A DNA stretch of 64,000 bases from Agrococcus sp. ARC_14 (GCF_022436485.1 NZ_JAKUDO010000001.1:2641440-2705439), one strand, 5' to 3'; shown: positions 8,215 through 17,240, numbered from the stretch's first letter. Program-made: numbers and translations. The notes: generated by a model not told the origin, from the sequence alone.

Positions 8215-10050
8215 GTGACCCTGCCGAGCGACGACGACGCCCCGCGCGCCGCCGTCGCGCTCGCCGAGGACGACCGTGCCGCACCCTCCCGATCACGGCG
8301 CGAGCGGGTCACGGATGCGTATGCGGGCATCGAGCGGCGCCTGCGCGAGCCGCGCATCCGTCGCACCCTTGAGATCGCGGCGCCCGTCGCCATCGTCGGC
8401 ATCGCCGCCATCGCGAGGCTGTCGGGCCTCGGCCACCCGCACCAGCTGGTCTTCGACGAGACGTACTACGTCAAAGAGGGCTTCTCGATGTGGCAGCTCG
8501 GCTACGAGGGCGACTGGAGCGACGACGGCAACGAGCGCTTCGAGGCCGGCGACGCGGGCGGGCTCTCGAGCGAGCCCGACTACGTCGTGCACCCGCCGCT
8601 GGGCAAATGGATCATCGGCATGGCAATGGCCGTGTTCGGCATCGGCGACCCCTTCTGGTGGCGACTGCCGAGCGCGCTCGCCGGCATCGCGCTCGTCGGG
8701 CTGACCTACGCGATCGCGCGCGGCATGCTGCGCTCGATCGCCTTCGCGTCGCTCGCGGGGCTGTGGATGGCGATCGACGGCTTCGCGATCGTCATGAGCC
8801 GCACCGCGCTGCTCGACGGGCTGCTTGCGGTGTTCGTGCTGGCCGGTGCCGGAGCACTGCTGCTCGACCGCCGAGGTTCTGCCGCGCGCACGGTGCGGGC
8901 GCTGGCTGCGGGGCGACGCCGCGGGTTGGCCGCGATCTGGGGCCGGCCGTGGATCGTGATCGCCGGCGCCCTGCTGGGCGCTGCCTGCGCCACGAAGTGG
9001 TCGGGCGCTGCCTTCCTCGCGGCCTTCGGGCTCTGGAGCGTGCTCATGGATGCGCTCGACCGGCGCCGCGTCGGCTACCGGCACCCGTGGCTCGGCACCC
9101 TGCTGCTGCAAGCGCCCGCGAGCTTCGTGCTGCTCGTGGGGCCTGCGGTCGCGATCTACGTCGCCAGCTTCGCCGGCTGGTTCGACGGCGGCTGGGGCTC
9201 GCAGCTCGCGCTGGAGCGCGTCGACCTGCGGTGGGGCGGCCTGCTCGCCTGGGTGCCGCTCGGCCTGCAGTCGCTGTGGATGTACCACGCCCAGCAGCTC
9301 GGCTTCCATGTCGGCCTCGACAACGACCACCCCTACCAGTCGCCCGCGATCGAGTGGCTCTGGCTCGGACGCCCGACGGGCTTCGAGATGGTCGACACGG
9401 GCACCGGCGTCTGGTGGATCACCGCGCTGCCCAACCTGGTGGTCTGGTACGGCGGCATCATCGCGCTGGGCTTCCTGCTCTTCCACCTGGGCCGCACGCT
9501 CGACCGCACCGCCGGCTTCCTGCTGCTGGCGATCGCGGCAGGCTTCGGGCCGTGGCTGGCGTTCCCGGATCGCACGATCTTCTTCTTCTACGCGATCGTC
9601 TTCCTGCCGTTCCTCGTGATCGGGCTCTCGTACGCGCTGCAGATCGCGGTCGGGCGGCTGCGGCCCGCGGTGCATCGGGCGCGGGCAGCGGCGACGGATG
9701 TGAGCACGGACTCCGGCGTCGCTGAGCGATGGGGCACGAACTCCGGCGTCGCTGAGCGATGGGGCACGAACTCCGGCGTCGCTGAGCGATGGGGCACGGA
9801 TGCCGGCGTCGCTGATGCCCCCGACGCCGACGCCGCGCTCGACGCCGCCATCGCAGCCGCCATCCCCCCGCCGGCTGCCGAAGCCCTGCCCGAGGGCGAC
9901 GTCGAGCGCAGAGCCGCCGCGTGGGCTGTGATGCTGGTGCTGCTGGTCGCGAGCATCGCGGTCGCGCTGTGGTTCATGCCCGTGGCGTACGGGATCGCGA
10001 TGCCGGAGCCGCAGATCCGGCTGCGCTACTGGCCGCCCTCCTGGCCGTAG
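8215..10050 (+). CDS. Polyprenyl-phosphate-mannose protein O-mannosyltransferase (Pmt)
   Basis: This GT39 membrane enzyme transfers mannose from polyprenyl-phosphate-mannose to Ser/Thr of exported proteins. It has 611 residues and about ten membrane segments. The catalytic acidic pair sits in the first outer loop (FDETYYVKEG, Asp81-Glu82), followed by VHPPLGKWIIG. A C-terminal loop (about residues 500-535) carries three copies of SGVAERWGTN from a 30-bp tandem repeat, which is not a normal part of the family, before the last membrane segment. A GTG start with GAGAAT seven bases upstream is plausible. Likely targets are the many exported lipoproteins with Ser/Thr/Pro linkers. Confidence 0.93.
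   Translation: MTLPSDDDAPRAAVALAEDDRAAPSRSRRERVTDAYAGIERRLREPRIRRTLEIAAPVAIVGIAAIARLSGLGHPHQLVFDETYYVKEGFSMWQLGYEGDWSDDGNERFEAGDAGGLSSEPDYVVHPPLGKWIIGMAMAVFGIGDPFWWRLPSALAGIALVGLTYAIARGMLRSIAFASLAGLWMAIDGFAIVMSRTALLDGLLAVFVLAGAGALLLDRRGSAARTVRALAAGRRRGLAAIWGRPWIVIAGALLGAACATKWSGAAFLAAFGLWSVLMDALDRRRVGYRHPWLGTLLLQAPASFVLLVGPAVAIYVASFAGWFDGGWGSQLALERVDLRWGGLLAWVPLGLQSLWMYHAQQLGFHVGLDNDHPYQSPAIEWLWLGRPTGFEMVDTGTGVWWITALPNLVVWYGGIIALGFLLFHLGRTLDRTAGFLLLAIAAGFGPWLAFPDRTIFFFYAIVFLPFLVIGLSYALQIAVGRLRPAVHRARAAATDVSTDSGVAERWGTNSGVAERWGTNSGVAERWGTDAGVADAPDADAALDAAIAAAIPPPAAEALPEGDVERRAAAWAVMLVLLVASIAVALWFMPVAYGIAMPEPQIRLRYWPPSWP
9711..9815 (+). repeat. 30-bp in-frame minisatellite in Pmt
   Basis: Three near-identical 30-bp units (9711-9740, 9741-9770, 9771-9800) plus half a fourth encode SGVAERWGTN repeats. 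The identity of the copies indicates recent slippage or duplication. Confidence 0.95.
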
Positions 10051-10067
10051 GGCTCACCAGCCCCACC

Positions 10068-10097
10068 CGCAGGCCGGCCGCGGACCGGCCGCCTGCG
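10068..10097. terminator. Hairpin after pmt
   Basis: A GC-rich inverted repeat (CGCAGG... with ...CCTGCG arms and CGGCC cores) fills most of the 50-bp gap between the convergent pmt and DUF2695 genes. Confidence 0.45.
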
Positions 10098-10100
10098 TGG

Positions 10101-10646
10101 CTACCGCCACGTCGACCAGTGGCTGCACGGCAGCGTCGAGCCGCGCCGCACGCCCGAGCACGGCGGCATCACGGCGGGCGGCTCAGGCTCGATGTCCACC
10201 CAGCCGCCGTTCGGCAGCTCTTCGTCGCGGCTGAGCGTCCACAGGTGGGCGGCAGGCTGGAAGACGTTGGCCAGCACCTCGCAGTCGCAGTAGCCGCCGG
10301 CATCTGCGAGGCGCCGCTCGAGCCCGACCGCTCGGGGCGCGATCAGGTCGCGGAAGCGTGCCGCCAGCCGCAGGTCACCCTGGCAGCCGAAGGCGGTGAT
10401 GGTGCGGTCGAGGTAGCACCCGAGGCACTCGCGCTCATGCGGAGCCAGCCAGAGCTCCGCCAGCTCGCGCACATGCGCCTCAGCCTCCGCCTCCGCCATG
10501 ATCGGCTCGGCAGCGGGGTCGGATCCGGCGGGGTCGGATCCGGCGGCGTCGGATGCGGTGGATTCGGCTGCGGTGGATTCGGATGCGGTGGGTTCGAATG
10601 CGGTGGAGTCTGCTGCGGTGGATTTGGCTGCGGTGGGTTCGTCCAT
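10101..10646 (-). CDS. DUF2695 domain protein with repetitive Ser/Thr/Ala N-terminus
   Basis: The C-terminal part of this 181-residue protein matches the DUF2695 pattern: ECLGCYLDRTITAFGCQGDL, then LADAGGYCDCEVLANVF, with conserved cysteines that could bind metal. The first 50 residues are a low-complexity TAxxSTA/ESTA tract followed by SDPAGSDPA repeats, encoded by degenerate 12-15 bp units. Start choice is uncertain. The ATG at 10646 follows CACGGT by seven bases, while the ATG at 10499 would give only the domain (132 residues). Function unknown; no signal peptide is visible. Confidence 0.75.
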   Translation of the reverse strand: MDEPTAAKSTAADSTAFEPTASESTAAESTASDAAGSDPAGSDPAAEPIMAEAEAEAHVRELAELWLAPHERECLGCYLDRTITAFGCQGDLRLAARFRDLIAPRAVGLERRLADAGGYCDCEVLANVFQPAAHLWTLSRDEELPNGGWVDIEPEPPAVMPPCSGVRRGSTLPCSHWSTWR

Positions 10647-10758
10647 GCCGCGCACCGTGCCACAGCGGCCCCCGCCCGCGCGCGACCCGCGCACCGACCT
10701 GTGCACAGCGCCGAGCCCCGCACCGCACCCGCAACGCACCCCCGCCGCACCGCCTCCC

Positions 10759-10830
10759 CCGCCGCACCGCCACCGCCGCCGCACCGCCACCGCCGCCGCA
10801 CCGCCACCGCCGCCGCACCGCGCCACACGC
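10759..10830. repeat. 17-bp GC-rich tandem repeat
   Basis: About four copies of the 17-bp unit CCGCCGCACCGCCACCG lie upstream of the DUF2695 gene. Together with the palindrome at 10834 they fill most of the 290-bp gap up to the aldo/keto reductase. Confidence 0.85.
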
Positions 10831-10833
10831 GAA

Positions 10834-10895
10834 GCGGACCCGTTCTGCCGAACGCGACCCGGTGTACCAGGTCGCGTTCGGCGGAACGGGTCCGC
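10834..10895. repeat. Long hyphenated palindrome, copy A
   Basis: 26-bp arms (10834-10859 and 10870-10895) pair with a single G.T mismatch around a 10-nt centre, CGGTGTACCA. It sits 42 bp after the aldo/keto reductase stop and could act as that operon's terminator. Its sequence resembles the palindrome at 39484, so it is probably a dispersed element. Confidence 0.85.
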
Positions 10896-10936
10896 GAAGC
10901 GGGCGCGCCCCTGCCGTCGGGGCGCGCAGCAGGTGG

Positions 10937-11779
10937 CTAGTTCACCTCTGCCGGGTCGCTCGCGACGCGGCCCGCCGCGCCCTGGTCGAGCGCGTCGATC
11001 GCCGCGACGTCGGCAGCGCTCAGCTGCACGCCGGCAGCTGCCAGGTTCTCGTCCATGCGCTCGCGGCGGTTCGACTTCGGGAAGACGATCCGTCCCGATG
11101 CCAGGTGCCACGCGATGGTGACCTGCGCCCACGAGGCACCGATCCGCTCGGCGATCTCGCCGATGACCGTTGCCGCGTAGTCGACCTTGCCCTGACCGAG
11201 CGGGCCCCACGCCTCGATGGCGATGGCGTGCTCGGCAGCGAGCGCCGTCGCGGCCCGCTGCTGGAACTGCGGGTGCAGCTCGATCTGGTTGATCGCCGGG
11301 ATGACGCCGGTCTCGAGGATCGCCGGCAGGTAGCGCTCGTCGAAGTTCGAGACGCCGATCGACGTGGTCAGGCCCTCGTCGCGCAGCGTCGCGAGCGTCT
11401 CCCACGTCTCCACCGGGCTGACCGTCTGCGGCGTCGGCCAGTGGATCAGGTAGAGGTCGACGTGCGACAGCCCGAGCTTCTCGAGGCTCTCGCCCAGCGC
11501 GGCACGCGTGTCTGCGGCGCCGCGGCGGTCGTTCCAGAGCTTCGTGGTGACGAAGAGCTCGTCGCGCGCGATGCCGCTGGCCGCGAGCGCGCGGCCCACG
11601 CCCTCCTCGTTGCCATAGATGGCCGCCGTGTCGATGTGCCGGTAGCCGGCCTCGAGCGCGTCGGTGACGATGCGCTCGGTCTCAGCCGGGTCGACCTTGA
11701 AGACGCCGAAGCCCAGCTGCGGGATGGTGCGCCCGTCGTTCAGCTCGAGCGTGGGGATCGTCGTGCTCTCGTTCGTCAT
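10937..11779 (-). CDS. Aldo/keto reductase
   Basis: This NADPH-dependent carbonyl reductase of the bacterial AKR5 type has 280 residues. The catalytic tetrad is intact: Asp50 and Tyr55 (HIDTAAIYGNEEG), Lys80 (VTTKLW) and His113 (LIHWP). VSNFDERYL and NQIELHP follow. The ATG overlaps the stop of the upstream citrate synthase gene by 4 bp (ATGA), so the two are co-transcribed and coupled. The substrate is unknown, perhaps a small aldehyde or methylglyoxal-like compound. Confidence 0.94.
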   Translation of the reverse strand: MTNESTTIPTLELNDGRTIPQLGFGVFKVDPAETERIVTDALEAGYRHIDTAAIYGNEEGVGRALAASGIARDELFVTTKLWNDRRGAADTRAALGESLEKLGLSHVDLYLIHWPTPQTVSPVETWETLATLRDEGLTTSIGVSNFDERYLPAILETGVIPAINQIELHPQFQQRAATALAAEHAIAIEAWGPLGQGKVDYAATVIGEIAERIGASWAQVTIAWHLASGRIVFPKSNRRERMDENLAAAGVQLSAADVAAIDALDQGAAGRVASDPAEVN

Positions 11780-12936
11780 GCTTCCTCCGTGATGGTCGAT
11801 GTGTCTTCCGGCAGGTCTGCTGCCGAGACACCCTCAACGTGACGCTCGGCAGGGCCTGTGTATTCCGACAGCGGCCTGATCAGCGCATTGTTCGCGCGCT
11901 GCTCGATGATGTGCGCCGTCCAGCCGGTGACGCGCGCGGCGACGAACAGCGGCGTGAAGATCGGCACGTCGAAGCCGATCAGCGCGTATGCAGGGCCGGA
12001 CGGGAAGTCGAGATTGGGCTTGATCGGCTTGCGATCGGCCATCGCCTGCTCGAGCGCGGTGTACATCGCGAGCGTCTCGGGAGCGTCATAGTGCTCGGCA
12101 AGGCGCTCGAGCGCTGCGCGCATGGTCGGCACGCGCGAGTCGCCGTTCTTGTACACGCGGTGCCCGAAGCCCATGATCTTGCGCTTCTCGTCGAGCGCGG
12201 TCTGCATCCACGCATCCGCCTTCGAAGCCTCGCCGACCTCCTGGAAGACCTCCATGACGGCCTCGTTGGCGCCGCCGTGCAGGTTGCCCTTGAGCGCGCC
12301 GATCGCTGCCGTGACGGCGGAGTACAGGTCGGCGAGCGTCGAGGTGACGACGCGGGCGGTGAAGGTCGACGCGTTGAAGGAGTGCTCGGCGTAGAGCACC
12401 ATCGACTGGTTGAAGGCCTCGACCACGACCGGGTCGGCCTCCTCGCCGAACGCCATCCAGAGGAAGTTCGCGGCGTAGTCGAGGTCGTCGCGCGGCTCGA
12501 CGAGCTGCTCGCCGCGGCGGCGGCGCTGCTCGTAGCTGACGATCGCAGGCAGCACCGCGAAGAGGTTGAACGCCTTGGCGAGGTCGTCGGATGCGTCCTC
12601 GGCGTTGGGATCGTTGGCCCCGACGATGCTCACGGCCGTGCGCACGATGTCCATCGGGTGCGCGGTCAGCGGCAGCGCATCCATCACCGTCTTGACGTTC
12701 TCGGGCAGGGCGCGCAGCTCGCGCTCGTTCGTCCGGAACTCGGCGAGCTGCGTCTCGGTGGGCAGGTCGCCGTGCCACAGCAGGTAGGCGACGGCCTCGA
12801 ACGGCTGCGTCGCGGCGAGCTCCTGCACGGGATAGCCGCGGTAGAGCAGGGAGTTGGTGTCTGGGTTGACCTTCGAGATCTCGGTGGTGTCGGCGTAGAC
12901 GCCAGCGAGACCCTTCTTGATGTCTGGCTCGGCCAT
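11776..12936 (-). CDS. prpC: 2-methylcitrate synthase / citrate synthase
   Basis: The enzyme condenses propionyl-CoA (or acetyl-CoA) with oxaloacetate. The 386-residue protein begins with IKKGLAGVYADTTEISKV and YRGYPVQELA, features of the bifunctional PrpC-type citrate synthases. It contains HGGANEAVM, MGFGHRVYK and the catalytic-Asp region NLDFPSGPAY. GAGGAG precedes the ATG. Unusually, prpD and prpB are 12 kb away (25066-27486) and the partner here is an aldo/keto reductase. If another citrate synthase exists elsewhere, this one is the propionate enzyme; from sequence alone the two activities cannot be separated. Confidence 0.9.
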   Translation of the reverse strand: MAEPDIKKGLAGVYADTTEISKVNPDTNSLLYRGYPVQELAATQPFEAVAYLLWHGDLPTETQLAEFRTNERELRALPENVKTVMDALPLTAHPMDIVRTAVSIVGANDPNAEDASDDLAKAFNLFAVLPAIVSYEQRRRRGEQLVEPRDDLDYAANFLWMAFGEEADPVVVEAFNQSMVLYAEHSFNASTFTARVVTSTLADLYSAVTAAIGALKGNLHGGANEAVMEVFQEVGEASKADAWMQTALDEKRKIMGFGHRVYKNGDSRVPTMRAALERLAEHYDAPETLAMYTALEQAMADRKPIKPNLDFPSGPAYALIGFDVPIFTPLFVAARVTGWTAHIIEQRANNALIRPLSEYTGPAERHVEGVSAADLPEDTSTITEEA

Positions 12937-13146
12937 GGTGCTCCTCGGTGAACGGATGGGCGGGGACGCGGGATCGACTCTATGCCACGCGGGCGGCGAG
13001 GTCGTTCGCCCGACGAACGGTCACGATGACGCAACGATCCGAACCGGTGCGCGGACCCGTCGCGCACCTCGCGATAGCGTCGCCTCTTGCCCGCCCGGGC
13101 AGGCGAGACCGATGCGCCTGACAACCGAGACGAGACGAGACCAGCC

Positions 13147-15177
13147 ATGCCCGACAGCACTGCCGAGACCCCGCCCCGCAAGCCGAGGACGCCGGTCAAG
13201 CAAGTGGTGAGAGAGGTCACCGAGCCGGGTCTCGTGCACCCCGCACTGATCCCCGGCATTGGGGTCGAGCGCACCGGCAGGTCGTTTGCGACCAACTGGG
13301 CGGTGTTCGCGATCGCCGGCGCCTTCGTCGCCGCCGTGATCATCTGGGGCGTCATCGACCCGGACAGCATCCAGGCGGTCGGCGGTGCATCGCTCAGCTG
13401 GGTCAGCGTCAACTTCGGTTGGATGTTCGGTGCGCTGACGATGGCGGTGACCGTCTTCATGCTGTTCGTCGGCTACGGCCGAACCGGCGGCGTGCGGCTG
13501 GGCATGGATGACGAGCAACCCGAGTTCTCGACCGTCTCGTGGATCGCCATGCTCTTCTCTGCCGGCCTCGGCATCGGACTGCTCTTCTACGGACCGATGG
13601 AGCCGCTCACCTACTTCATGGAGCTGCCGCACGGCTTCGAGTTCGAGAACGGCACGGTCGACGCGATGCACGCATCGCTCGCGCAGACGCTGCTGCACTG
13701 GGGCCCGATGGCGTGGGCCTACTACGCGCTCGTCGGCGGTGCGATCGCCTACGCCGCATACCGGCGCGGTCGCTCGCCGCTCATCTCTGCCATCTTCACG
13801 CCCATCTTCGGCCAGAAGACCGAGGGCTGGATCGGCTCGATCATCGACATCTTCGCCATCGTCGTCACGCTCGGCGGCACGTCGATCTCGCTCGGCATCG
13901 GCGCGCTGCAGATCAGCCGCGGGTTCGAGATCATCACCGGCTTCGGCGAGCTCGGCAACGGCTTCATCATCGGCGCGATCGCGGTGCTGACTGCCATGTT
14001 CGTCATCTCGGCCGTCTCTGGCATCAAGCGCGGCATCCGAGCCCTGTCGAACATCAACATGATCATCGCCGGTATCCTCGGCCTCTTCGTGTTCATCGCC
14101 GGGCCCACCCTGCTGCTGCTCAACCTGCTGCCCTCGGTGATGGTGTCGTTCTTCTCAGAGCTCGGCACCATGCTCATGCGCAGCGGTTCGCAGGGCGCCG
14201 ACACCCAGGCGTTCCTCTCGACCTGGACCACCTACTACTGGGCCTGGTGGGTCTCGTGGACGCCGTTCGTCGGCATGTTCATCGCGAAGATCTCCCGTGG
14301 CCGCACGCTGCGCGAGTTCGTCACCGTCGTGATCGTCGTGCCGTCGATCATCTGCCTGGTCTGGTTCACGATCGTGGGCGGCACCACGATGGCGATGGAG
14401 ATGGATGGGCTCGGCATCAGCGAGGCGGGATCGTCGGAGGCGATGCTGTTCGAGATGCTCGGCAACCTGCCATTGGGCGTCATCACCTCGGTGCTCGCGC
14501 TCGTGTCGATCACGATCTTCTTCGTCACCTCTGCCGACTCTGCCTCGATCGTCATGGGATCCATGAGCCAGGGCGGCAAGCCCGAGCCGAGCATGTGGGT
14601 GACGATCACCTGGGGCGTGCTGCTGGGTGTGACCGCAGCAACGCTGCTCGTCGCCGGCGGCGAGACAGCCCTCGGCGGCCTGCAGTCGCTGATGGTCGTC
14701 ACGGCGCTGCCGTTCGCCTTCGTGGTGATGGGGGTGATGGTGGCGTGGGCGAAGGAGCTGCGCACCGACCCCTACATGCTGCGGCGCAAGTATGCGAAGG
14801 CGGCGATCGCGCAGGGCGTGCGGCTCGGCATCGAGGAGCATGGCGACGACTTCGTCTTCGGCTCCAGCGAGGTCGTCGCGGACGACGGCGCGGGTGCCTG
14901 GCTCGACACCGGCGACCCAACGCTCACGGAGTGGTGGACGGATGCCACGACCGGCCCGATCAGCTCGGCCGACGTGCTCCGCAACCTCGAGCCCGGGCGC
15001 ATCCAGCGCAGGGGCCCCGATCGGCCCGACCACACCGCATCCGGCGACAACGCGCTGACCGTCGGCGAGGAGCGCGTCGAGCGCCACCGGCGGGAGCGGG
15101 AGGCCCGCAGGCACCCGCAGCCCGATGCGACCGAGGAGCCGAGCGGGCACGGCGGGCCCGACGAGCCGAAGGGCTGA
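13147..15177 (+). CDS. BCCT-family betaine/choline/carnitine transporter
   Basis: The 676-residue membrane protein has about 12 membrane segments and the BCCT signature around residues 358-380, with the aromatic stretch YYWAWWVSWTPFVGMFIA followed by ISRGRTLREF. BCCT carriers use sodium or proton gradients to import glycine betaine, choline or related quaternary amines, usually for osmoprotection. The C-terminal 130 residues are a hydrophilic, charged cytoplasmic tail, as in osmosensing members. The ATG at 13147 is chosen over an upstream in-frame ATG at 13087. A TAGCGT box lies near 13074. The end of the gene is part of a 51-bp duplication. Confidence 0.94.
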   Translation: MPDSTAETPPRKPRTPVKQVVREVTEPGLVHPALIPGIGVERTGRSFATNWAVFAIAGAFVAAVIIWGVIDPDSIQAVGGASLSWVSVNFGWMFGALTMAVTVFMLFVGYGRTGGVRLGMDDEQPEFSTVSWIAMLFSAGLGIGLLFYGPMEPLTYFMELPHGFEFENGTVDAMHASLAQTLLHWGPMAWAYYALVGGAIAYAAYRRGRSPLISAIFTPIFGQKTEGWIGSIIDIFAIVVTLGGTSISLGIGALQISRGFEIITGFGELGNGFIIGAIAVLTAMFVISAVSGIKRGIRALSNINMIIAGILGLFVFIAGPTLLLLNLLPSVMVSFFSELGTMLMRSGSQGADTQAFLSTWTTYYWAWWVSWTPFVGMFIAKISRGRTLREFVTVVIVVPSIICLVWFTIVGGTTMAMEMDGLGISEAGSSEAMLFEMLGNLPLGVITSVLALVSITIFFVTSADSASIVMGSMSQGGKPEPSMWVTITWGVLLGVTAATLLVAGGETALGGLQSLMVVTALPFAFVVMGVMVAWAKELRTDPYMLRRKYAKAAIAQGVRLGIEEHGDDFVFGSSEVVADDGAGAWLDTGDPTLTEWWTDATTGPISSADVLRNLEPGRIQRRGPDRPDHTASGDNALTVGEERVERHRREREARRHPQPDATEEPSGHGGPDEPKG

Positions 15178-15250
15178 GCCCGCGGTTCCATCGCCCCATC
15201 AGGCGGACCTGACGAGCCGAAGGGCTGAGCCCGCAACTCCATCCGCTCCC
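15160..15250 (+). repeat. 51-bp duplication over the BCCT stop codon
   Basis: A 24-bp sequence (GACGAGCCGAAGGGCTGAGC plus CCGC) occurs at 15160-15183, spanning the BCCT stop, and again at 15211-15234. Similar flanking bases make a 51-bp period. Confidence 0.85.
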
Positions 15251-15263
15251 CTCCCCGCAGAAG

Positions 15264-15298
15264 ACGAGATGCCCCGCCGTGCAGGCGGGGCATCTCGT
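15264..15298. terminator. Strong bidirectional terminator
   Basis: A perfect 15-bp stem (15264-15278 with 15284-15298) and a GTGCA loop separate two convergent genes. It is one of the strongest hairpins in the window. Confidence 0.85.
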
Positions 15299-15313
15299 GT
15301 GTGACGGTGCGGG

Positions 15314-15832
15314 TCAGTCGTTCGATCCCGCGGAGCCGGCCGACTGCGCCGACGGCACCGAGGCCAGCGATTGCGCCGACACCGGGCTCGGCGCCGAAGC
15401 GGGCGACGGAGCCGAGGCGGCGGGGGCGGGTGCCGGAGCAGGAGCCGAGTGCGCGCTGGCAGCCGAGTGCTGCTGCTGCGGCTGCGGCTGCGGCTGCTGC
15501 GGTGCGGGCTGCGACTGCTGCGCCGGCGCGGATGCAGCGGATGCGGGCGTGTTCGCGGAGACCGGCGTCACGGCCGACTGCGTGGCAGAGGGGGCATCCG
15601 TCGACTGAGCGTCGGCGGCCGACACCGCGGAGATGATCGAGGCGTGGTCGCCGGCGGTCTTGATCTGCACGGCGCCGCCCGAGAGCATGTCGCCGCGCAG
15701 CGAGCCCGCCTCGACGACGCTGCCGTCCGCGGAGCGCAGCTCCACGGCGTTCGCGATGCCTGCCGCGCTGGCCGCGATCGCGCCCAGCCCCAGTGCACCG
15801 ACGGTGCCGATTGCCATCCACTTGGTGTTCAT
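15314..15832 (-). CDS. Exported Ala/Ser/Pro/Gln-rich low-complexity protein
   Basis: The 172-residue protein has an N-terminal signal peptide or anchor (MNTKWMAIGTVGALGLGAIA, with a likely cleavage near ANAVE). A short conserved stretch resembling an antigen-like segment follows (ELRSADGSVVEAGSL, VQIKTAGDHASIISAVSA). The last 100 residues are disordered and made of QPQPQ, SAPAPAPAPAA and SAPSPVSAQ runs. AGGAGGA precedes the ATG. No enzymatic motif is present. A cell-wall-spanning or mannosylated envelope protein is a reasonable guess. Confidence 0.8.
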   Translation of the reverse strand: MNTKWMAIGTVGALGLGAIAASAAGIANAVELRSADGSVVEAGSLRGDMLSGGAVQIKTAGDHASIISAVSAADAQSTDAPSATQSAVTPVSANTPASAASAPAQQSQPAPQQPQPQPQQQHSAASAHSAPAPAPAPAASAPSPASAPSPVSAQSLASVPSAQSAGSAGSND

Positions 15833-15958
15833 GGTCTTCCTCCTGCGTGTGCTGTGCCCCGGTCGACCCGGGCTGTGTGCTGGCTCTACTCTCGCCAGCC
15901 GAGGTGAGGGCGGGAGGAGGTCTGCATGAGAGGGCTCTCACGGATGGCACGGCGCACG

Positions 15959-16016
15959 CAGACCGGTACCGAATGGCCGCTTCGTGCGGCTCTGGCGACC
16001 ATTCGGTACCGGTCTG
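15959..16016. repeat. Perfect 18-bp inverted repeat, copy D
   Basis: Arms 15959-15976 and 15999-16016 (CAGACCGGTACCGAATGG) are perfectly complementary around a 22-bp spacer. The element lies 60 bp beyond the acyl-CoA dehydrogenase stop and may serve as its terminator, though it lacks a T run. Confidence 0.85.
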
Positions 16017-16076
16017 TCGCTCGCCAGGCACGGGGCCCGGGCGAGCGGGTCGGGAGGTTCAGGCGGGGTTGGCGAC

Positions 16077-17240
16077 TCAGGCGACGCCGAGTGCGCGCGC
16101 GATCACGAGCAGCTGCACCTCGCTCGTGCCCTCGCCGATCTCGAGGATCTTCGAGTCGCGGAAGTGCCGCGCGGAGACGTACTCGTTCATGAAGCCGTTG
16201 CCGCCCAGGATCTGGGTGGCGTCGCGCGCGTTGTCCATCGCGGCATCGCTCGCCGTGAGCTTCGCGAGCGCCGCCTCGGTCTTGAAGGGCTTGCCCGCGT
16301 CGCGCAGTCGCGCGGCGTGGTGCCACGCCAGCCGGGCGGTGTGCACGCGCGCCTGCATGCGGGCGATCACGAACTGCACGTTCTGCCGCGCCGCGAGCGG
16401 CTCGCCGAAGACCGTGCGCTTGTGCGCGTAGTCGATCGCCTCCTCGAGGCAGCCCTCAGCGGCGCCGGTCGAGAGCGCCGCGATCGCGATGCGACCCTCG
16501 TCGAGGATGTGCAGGAAGTTGGCGAAGCCGCGGCCACGCTGGCCGACCAGGTTCGCGGCCGGCACCCGCGCGTCGTTGAAGGTGAGCGGATGCGTGTCGG
16601 AGGCATGCCAGCCGACCTTGTCGTAGGGCGCCTCCACCGTGAAGCCAGGGGTGCCGTTGGGCACGAAGATCGTGGAGATCTCCTTGCGGCCGTCGGTCTC
16701 GCCAGTGACGGCGGTGACGGTCACGAACTTCGTGATGGGCGTGCCCGAGTTGGTGATGAACTGCTTCGAGCCGTTGATGACCCACTCGTCGCCCTCGAGG
16801 CGTGCGGTGGTGCGCGTGGCGCCGGCGTCAGAGCCGGCCTCCGGCTCCGTCAGGCCGAAGCCCGCGAGCGCCGAACCCGCGAGCAGCTGCGGCAGCAGCT
16901 CGGCCTTCTGCTCGTCGGTGCCGAAGCGGAAGATCGGCATCGCGCCCAGGCTGACGCCCGCCTCGAGCGTGATCGCGATCGACTGGTCGACGCGCGCGAG
17001 CGCCTCGATCGCCAGGCAGAGGGCGAAGTAGTCGCCGCCCTGTCCGCCCAGCTCCTCCGGGAAGGGGATGCCGAACAGGCCCAGCTCGCCCATCTGGGCC
17101 ACGACATCCATCGGCAGCGTCTTCGTGCGGTCGGCCTCGTAGGAGACCGGCGCGACGACCCTATCGGCGAAATCGCGCACGGCGCTCGCGAGGTCGAGCT
17201 CCTCGTCGCTGAGCGCATAGGTGGACAGGTCGATCGGCAT
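16077..17240 (-). CDS. Acyl-CoA dehydrogenase
   Basis: This FAD enzyme oxidises acyl-CoA to the trans-2-enoyl form. The 387-residue protein shows the family order: N-terminal helical domain, FGLTEPEAGSDAGATRT (about 128-144), VINGSKQFITN, the middle beta domain, GRGFANFL, RQNVQFVIARM, and the C-terminal LGGNGFMNEY and IGEGTSEVQ. The sequence resembles short/branched-chain or isovaleryl-type members, but substrate length cannot be called. The ATG at 17240 has AAGGAGA upstream; an in-frame upstream ATG exists but has no family similarity. Confidence 0.94.
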   Translation of the reverse strand: MPIDLSTYALSDEELDLASAVRDFADRVVAPVSYEADRTKTLPMDVVAQMGELGLFGIPFPEELGGQGGDYFALCLAIEALARVDQSIAITLEAGVSLGAMPIFRFGTDEQKAELLPQLLAGSALAGFGLTEPEAGSDAGATRTTARLEGDEWVINGSKQFITNSGTPITKFVTVTAVTGETDGRKEISTIFVPNGTPGFTVEAPYDKVGWHASDTHPLTFNDARVPAANLVGQRGRGFANFLHILDEGRIAIAALSTGAAEGCLEEAIDYAHKRTVFGEPLAARQNVQFVIARMQARVHTARLAWHHAARLRDAGKPFKTEAALAKLTASDAAMDNARDATQILGGNGFMNEYVSARHFRDSKILEIGEGTSEVQLLVIARALGVA

